NCBI RefSeq assembly: GCF_000337795.1
Contig: NZ_AOLP01000008.1
Span: 62,001 to 126,000, forward strand
DNA length: 64,000 nucleotides
Direction of reading: 5' to 3'
Origin: Haloferax denitrificans ATCC 35960
GTDB lineage: Archaea; Halobacteriota; Halobacteria; Halobacteriales; Haloferacaceae
A program made the position numbers and the translations under genes. How positions within the stretch are numbered: the first letter of the stretch is position 1; each line of letters opens with the position of its first letter. Below the pieces are notes generated by a model. It was not told where the DNA came from. It saw only the letters and a list, made by a program, of their open reading frames with translations, and searched no databases. Positions 61,833-64,000 of the stretch are shown in pieces.

Positions 61833-64000
61833 CGACCGGCGCGGCTCGAAAGGAGGTGACGGCGACGGCGTGTTCAGACGCGACGTGCTGAAGGCCAGCG
61901 GGGCCGCGGCCGTCGCGCTCGGACTCGGGGGCGGCGGCTACGCCTCCTCGCTGGCCGAGACCGCCACCGAGCCGGCGTCGAGGCAGAACCCCGGTATCGA
62001 GAGCTACGTCGGACAGGACGAGGTTATCAGGACGGCGTGCGCGCCGAACTGCCGCGGGAAGTGTCCGCTCGAAGCGCACGTCCGCGACGGGCGCGTCAGG
62101 AAAATCGAGCCGCAGATTCCGGCCGACGAGCGGTACAAGCGCGCCTGTACCCTCGGGCTGTCGCACACCCAGCGCATCTACAACGCCACGCGGCTCAAGT
62201 ACCCGATGAAGCGCGTCGGCTGGGAGCCGGGCAGTCCGAACCCCGAGGGCCGCGGCGAAGACGCCGAGTTCGAGCGCGTCACGTGGGACGAGGCGCTCGA
62301 CTACATCGCCGGCGAGATGGAGCGCGTCCGCGACGACTACGGCCCCGAGAGCGTCTACTTCGAGACGGGGTCGGGGAACAACGGCGTCAGCGGCACCATC
62401 CAGAGCCGGCTGTCGTCGCTGTTCGGCGGGACCCAGAAGTCGTGGTCCATCGACATCAACGTCGGGCTCGGCTTCCGTCGGCTCGCCGGGGCCGGCTTCT
62501 TCAACGTGCCGACCAACGAGGTCGTCGACTGGCGGAACGCGAACACGGTCATCGTCTGGGGGTCGGACATCTTCGCCAGCAACCTCCAACAGGACGCCTC
62601 GAAGCTCCTCGACGCGGTCGAAAACGGCGCGAAGCTCGTCTGCGTGGACCCGGTGTTCACGAACACCGCCGCGAAGGCCGATCTCTGGCTCCCGATCAAG
62701 CCGGGCAAGGACACGCTCCTGACCCTGTCGATGATTAAGACGGTCCTCGACGACGGGACCTACGACACCGAGTTCCTCCGGAAGCGGACGCTCGGGCCGG
62801 CGCTCGTCCGCGACGACACGGGCGAACTGCTCGACGCGAGCGACGTGTTCGACGACGTGACCGAGGACCTGCCGGTCGCGGTCGACGAATCGACGGGCGA
62901 GCCGGTCGCGCTCGAACCCGAGACGTACGGCGAGTACGCGCTGTTCGGCGAGTACACCGTCGCCGGCGTCGCCTGCCACACGGCGCTTTCGCTCCTCGAA
63001 GAGCACGTCGCCGACTACGACGCCGACGCCGTCGCGGCCGAGGTCGGCATCAACGCCGACAACATCCGCACCGCGGTGCGCTGGCTGGCGACGCGCGGCC
63101 CCGGCGGTATCGCCTCGGGCTACGGCGTCGACCGCTACAAGTACGGCCACACCTTCGGGCAGGCGTACGCCATCCTGCTCGGACTGACCGGCGACTTCGG
63201 TCGCCACGGGAGCATTCAGGGGAGCCACCCGCTCGGCGGGTCGTACGACAACGGCGGGTATGACGCGCCCGAGGACGGACCCGGAACGACCTCCCTCGCG
63301 CAGACGGACATCCTCACCGCGATGGAGTCCGGCGACCCCTACCAGCTGAAGGTGATGTACTCCCAGGAGTCGAACTTCATCGCCAATCAGATGCCGGACA
63401 GACAGCGGTGGCTGGAGGCGTCGAAGAGCCTCGACCTCATCGCCGTCGCCGACATGCACCACACGCCGTCGGTCCAGCACGCGGACATCATCCTGCCCGC
63501 GTCCCACTGGTTCGAACGCGAGGACGTCGTGGACACGTGGGGCGGCCACCCGCACATCATGTACCGCCAGCCGGCCCACGACCCGCTGTGGGAGTCGAAG
63601 TCCGACCACTGGATGCTGGTCAGGCTGGCCGAGCGCCTCGGCTTCGGCGACTACTTCAATCGCGACAAGTCGGCGACGCTTCGGGAACTGCTCGCCCACG
63701 ACGACGAGGTGGACTACGAGACGCTGAAAGAACAGGGGACGGTGAAGGTGAGCACGCCGGTCGTCAAGTTCACGGGGCCGTTCAACACCCCGTCGGGCCG
63801 GCTGGAACTGTACGACGAGGACGCACCGACCGAAGGCGGCATCACGCTAGAACTGCCGAAGCACATAGAGAGCCGGACGGCAGACGACTGGGACACGGCG
63901 GAGGACTATCCGCTGATGTTCATCCAGAAGCACTCGAAGTGGCGCATCCACTCGCAGTACGAGTACCAAAACTGGCTCCGCGAGATAAACAACGAACCGC
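61825..64000 (+). CDS. dmsA: DMSO/TMAO reductase catalytic subunit, partial
   Basis: A molybdopterin oxidoreductase running past the window end (725 codons present). Tat motif VFRRDVLKASGAA (16-28), then the 4Fe-4S motif Cys72, 76, 80 and 108 (CAPNCRGKC...RACTLGL), followed by the molybdopterin core (VTWDEALDYIAGEMERVRDD, GDFGRHGSIQGSHPLGGSYDNGG, PASHWFEREDVVDTWGGHPH). It reduces DMSO/TMAO as terminal electron acceptor on the outside of the membrane. The missing C-terminus lies to the right. Start ATG overlaps the DmsE-like stop. Confidence 0.88.
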   Translation, partial: MSDDRRGSKGGDGDGVFRRDVLKASGAAAVALGLGGGGYASSLAETATEPASRQNPGIESYVGQDEVIRTACAPNCRGKCPLEAHVRDGRVRKIEPQIPADERYKRACTLGLSHTQRIYNATRLKYPMKRVGWEPGSPNPEGRGEDAEFERVTWDEALDYIAGEMERVRDDYGPESVYFETGSGNNGVSGTIQSRLSSLFGGTQKSWSIDINVGLGFRRLAGAGFFNVPTNEVVDWRNANTVIVWGSDIFASNLQQDASKLLDAVENGAKLVCVDPVFTNTAAKADLWLPIKPGKDTLLTLSMIKTVLDDGTYDTEFLRKRTLGPALVRDDTGELLDASDVFDDVTEDLPVAVDESTGEPVALEPETYGEYALFGEYTVAGVACHTALSLLEEHVADYDADAVAAEVGINADNIRTAVRWLATRGPGGIASGYGVDRYKYGHTFGQAYAILLGLTGDFGRHGSIQGSHPLGGSYDNGGYDAPEDGPGTTSLAQTDILTAMESGDPYQLKVMYSQESNFIANQMPDRQRWLEASKSLDLIAVADMHHTPSVQHADIILPASHWFEREDVVDTWGGHPHIMYRQPAHDPLWESKSDHWMLVRLAERLGFGDYFNRDKSATLRELLAHDDEVDYETLKEQGTVKVSTPVVKFTGPFNTPSGRLELYDEDAPTEGGITLELPKHIESRTADDWDTAEDYPLMFIQKHSKWRIHSQYEYQNWLREINNEP

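Noticed and set aside
61591..63699. 702-aa minus-strand ORF
   Set aside because: Antisense to the dmsE-like and dmsA genes, which have clear family motifs.

Overview
The window is about 66% GC, has strongly acidic predicted proteins, and uses short TATA-like boxes (TTTTAT, TTATCC and similar) about 25-30 nt upstream of start codons, i.e. leaderless transcripts. With Tat signal/lipobox proteins, TRAM, DUF5518-like, HTH_10 and DmsR-type genes, this points to a haloarchaeon, most likely Haloferax or a close relative in the Haloferacaceae. I saw no rRNA, tRNA, CRISPR array or intact transposase.

Layout. (1) 0.1-2.2 kb: a TRAM-domain protein, a small membrane protein, and a two-gene operon of T4 gp19-like (phage tail-tube/contractile-injection) proteins. 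(2) 2.3-6.4 kb: a copper locus: a CopB-type P-ATPase, a divergent membrane-anchored winged-helix protein with a Met-rich outer loop, a Met/His-rich exported protein and a SHOCT membrane protein. (3) 6.4-13.3 kb: a GH3 beta-glucosidase facing a CUT1 (UgpBAEC-like) ABC importer. (4) 13.3-15.2 kb: small conserved genes and two abutting gene remnants (5-hydroxyisourate hydrolase and IclR), each lacking its 5' end.

(5) 15.6-49.5 kb: a large carbohydrate island best read as pectin/galacturonide utilisation. It has an IclR regulator, a Tat-exported PL1-type pectate lyase, a cytoplasmic GH28 polygalacturonase, an alpha/beta-hydrolase esterase, and an Opp/Dpp-family importer whose two permeases are fused into one chain. 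It also has a GH4 enzyme with a CHEV motif (alpha-galacturonidase type), two enolase-superfamily dehydratase-like enzymes, a DHDPS-family dehydratase/aldolase, five Gfo/Idh/MocA oxidoreductases, a LarA-like nickel-pincer-family protein, two ThuA-like proteins, a CBM9-like protein, an MFS transporter and a large unrecognised protein. Proposed flow (inference): extracellular lyase cuts pectin, oligomers enter through the Opp/Dpp importer, GH28/GH4/esterase release GalA, and oxidation/dehydration (Gfo/Idh/MocA, enolase family, DHDPS family) feeds central metabolism. A 17-bp inverted-repeat motif (GTTCCC-N5-GGGAAC and variants) recurs near the esterase and ThuA genes and may mark a regulon.

(6) 49.6-51.5 kb: DUF5518-like membrane protein, cupin and nitrilase-superfamily hydrolase. 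(7) 51.6-59.0 kb: six same-strand genes encoding a pentapeptide-repeat potassium-channel-like protein, two uncharacterised cytosolic proteins, a membrane spermidine-synthase-like protein, a Tat lipoprotein and a membrane protein; an under-described membrane-associated system. (8) 59.1-64 kb: an AspT/YidE-type transporter, then the start of a DMSO/TMAO respiration locus (dmsR, a small dmsE-like gene and dmsA, which runs off the window end).
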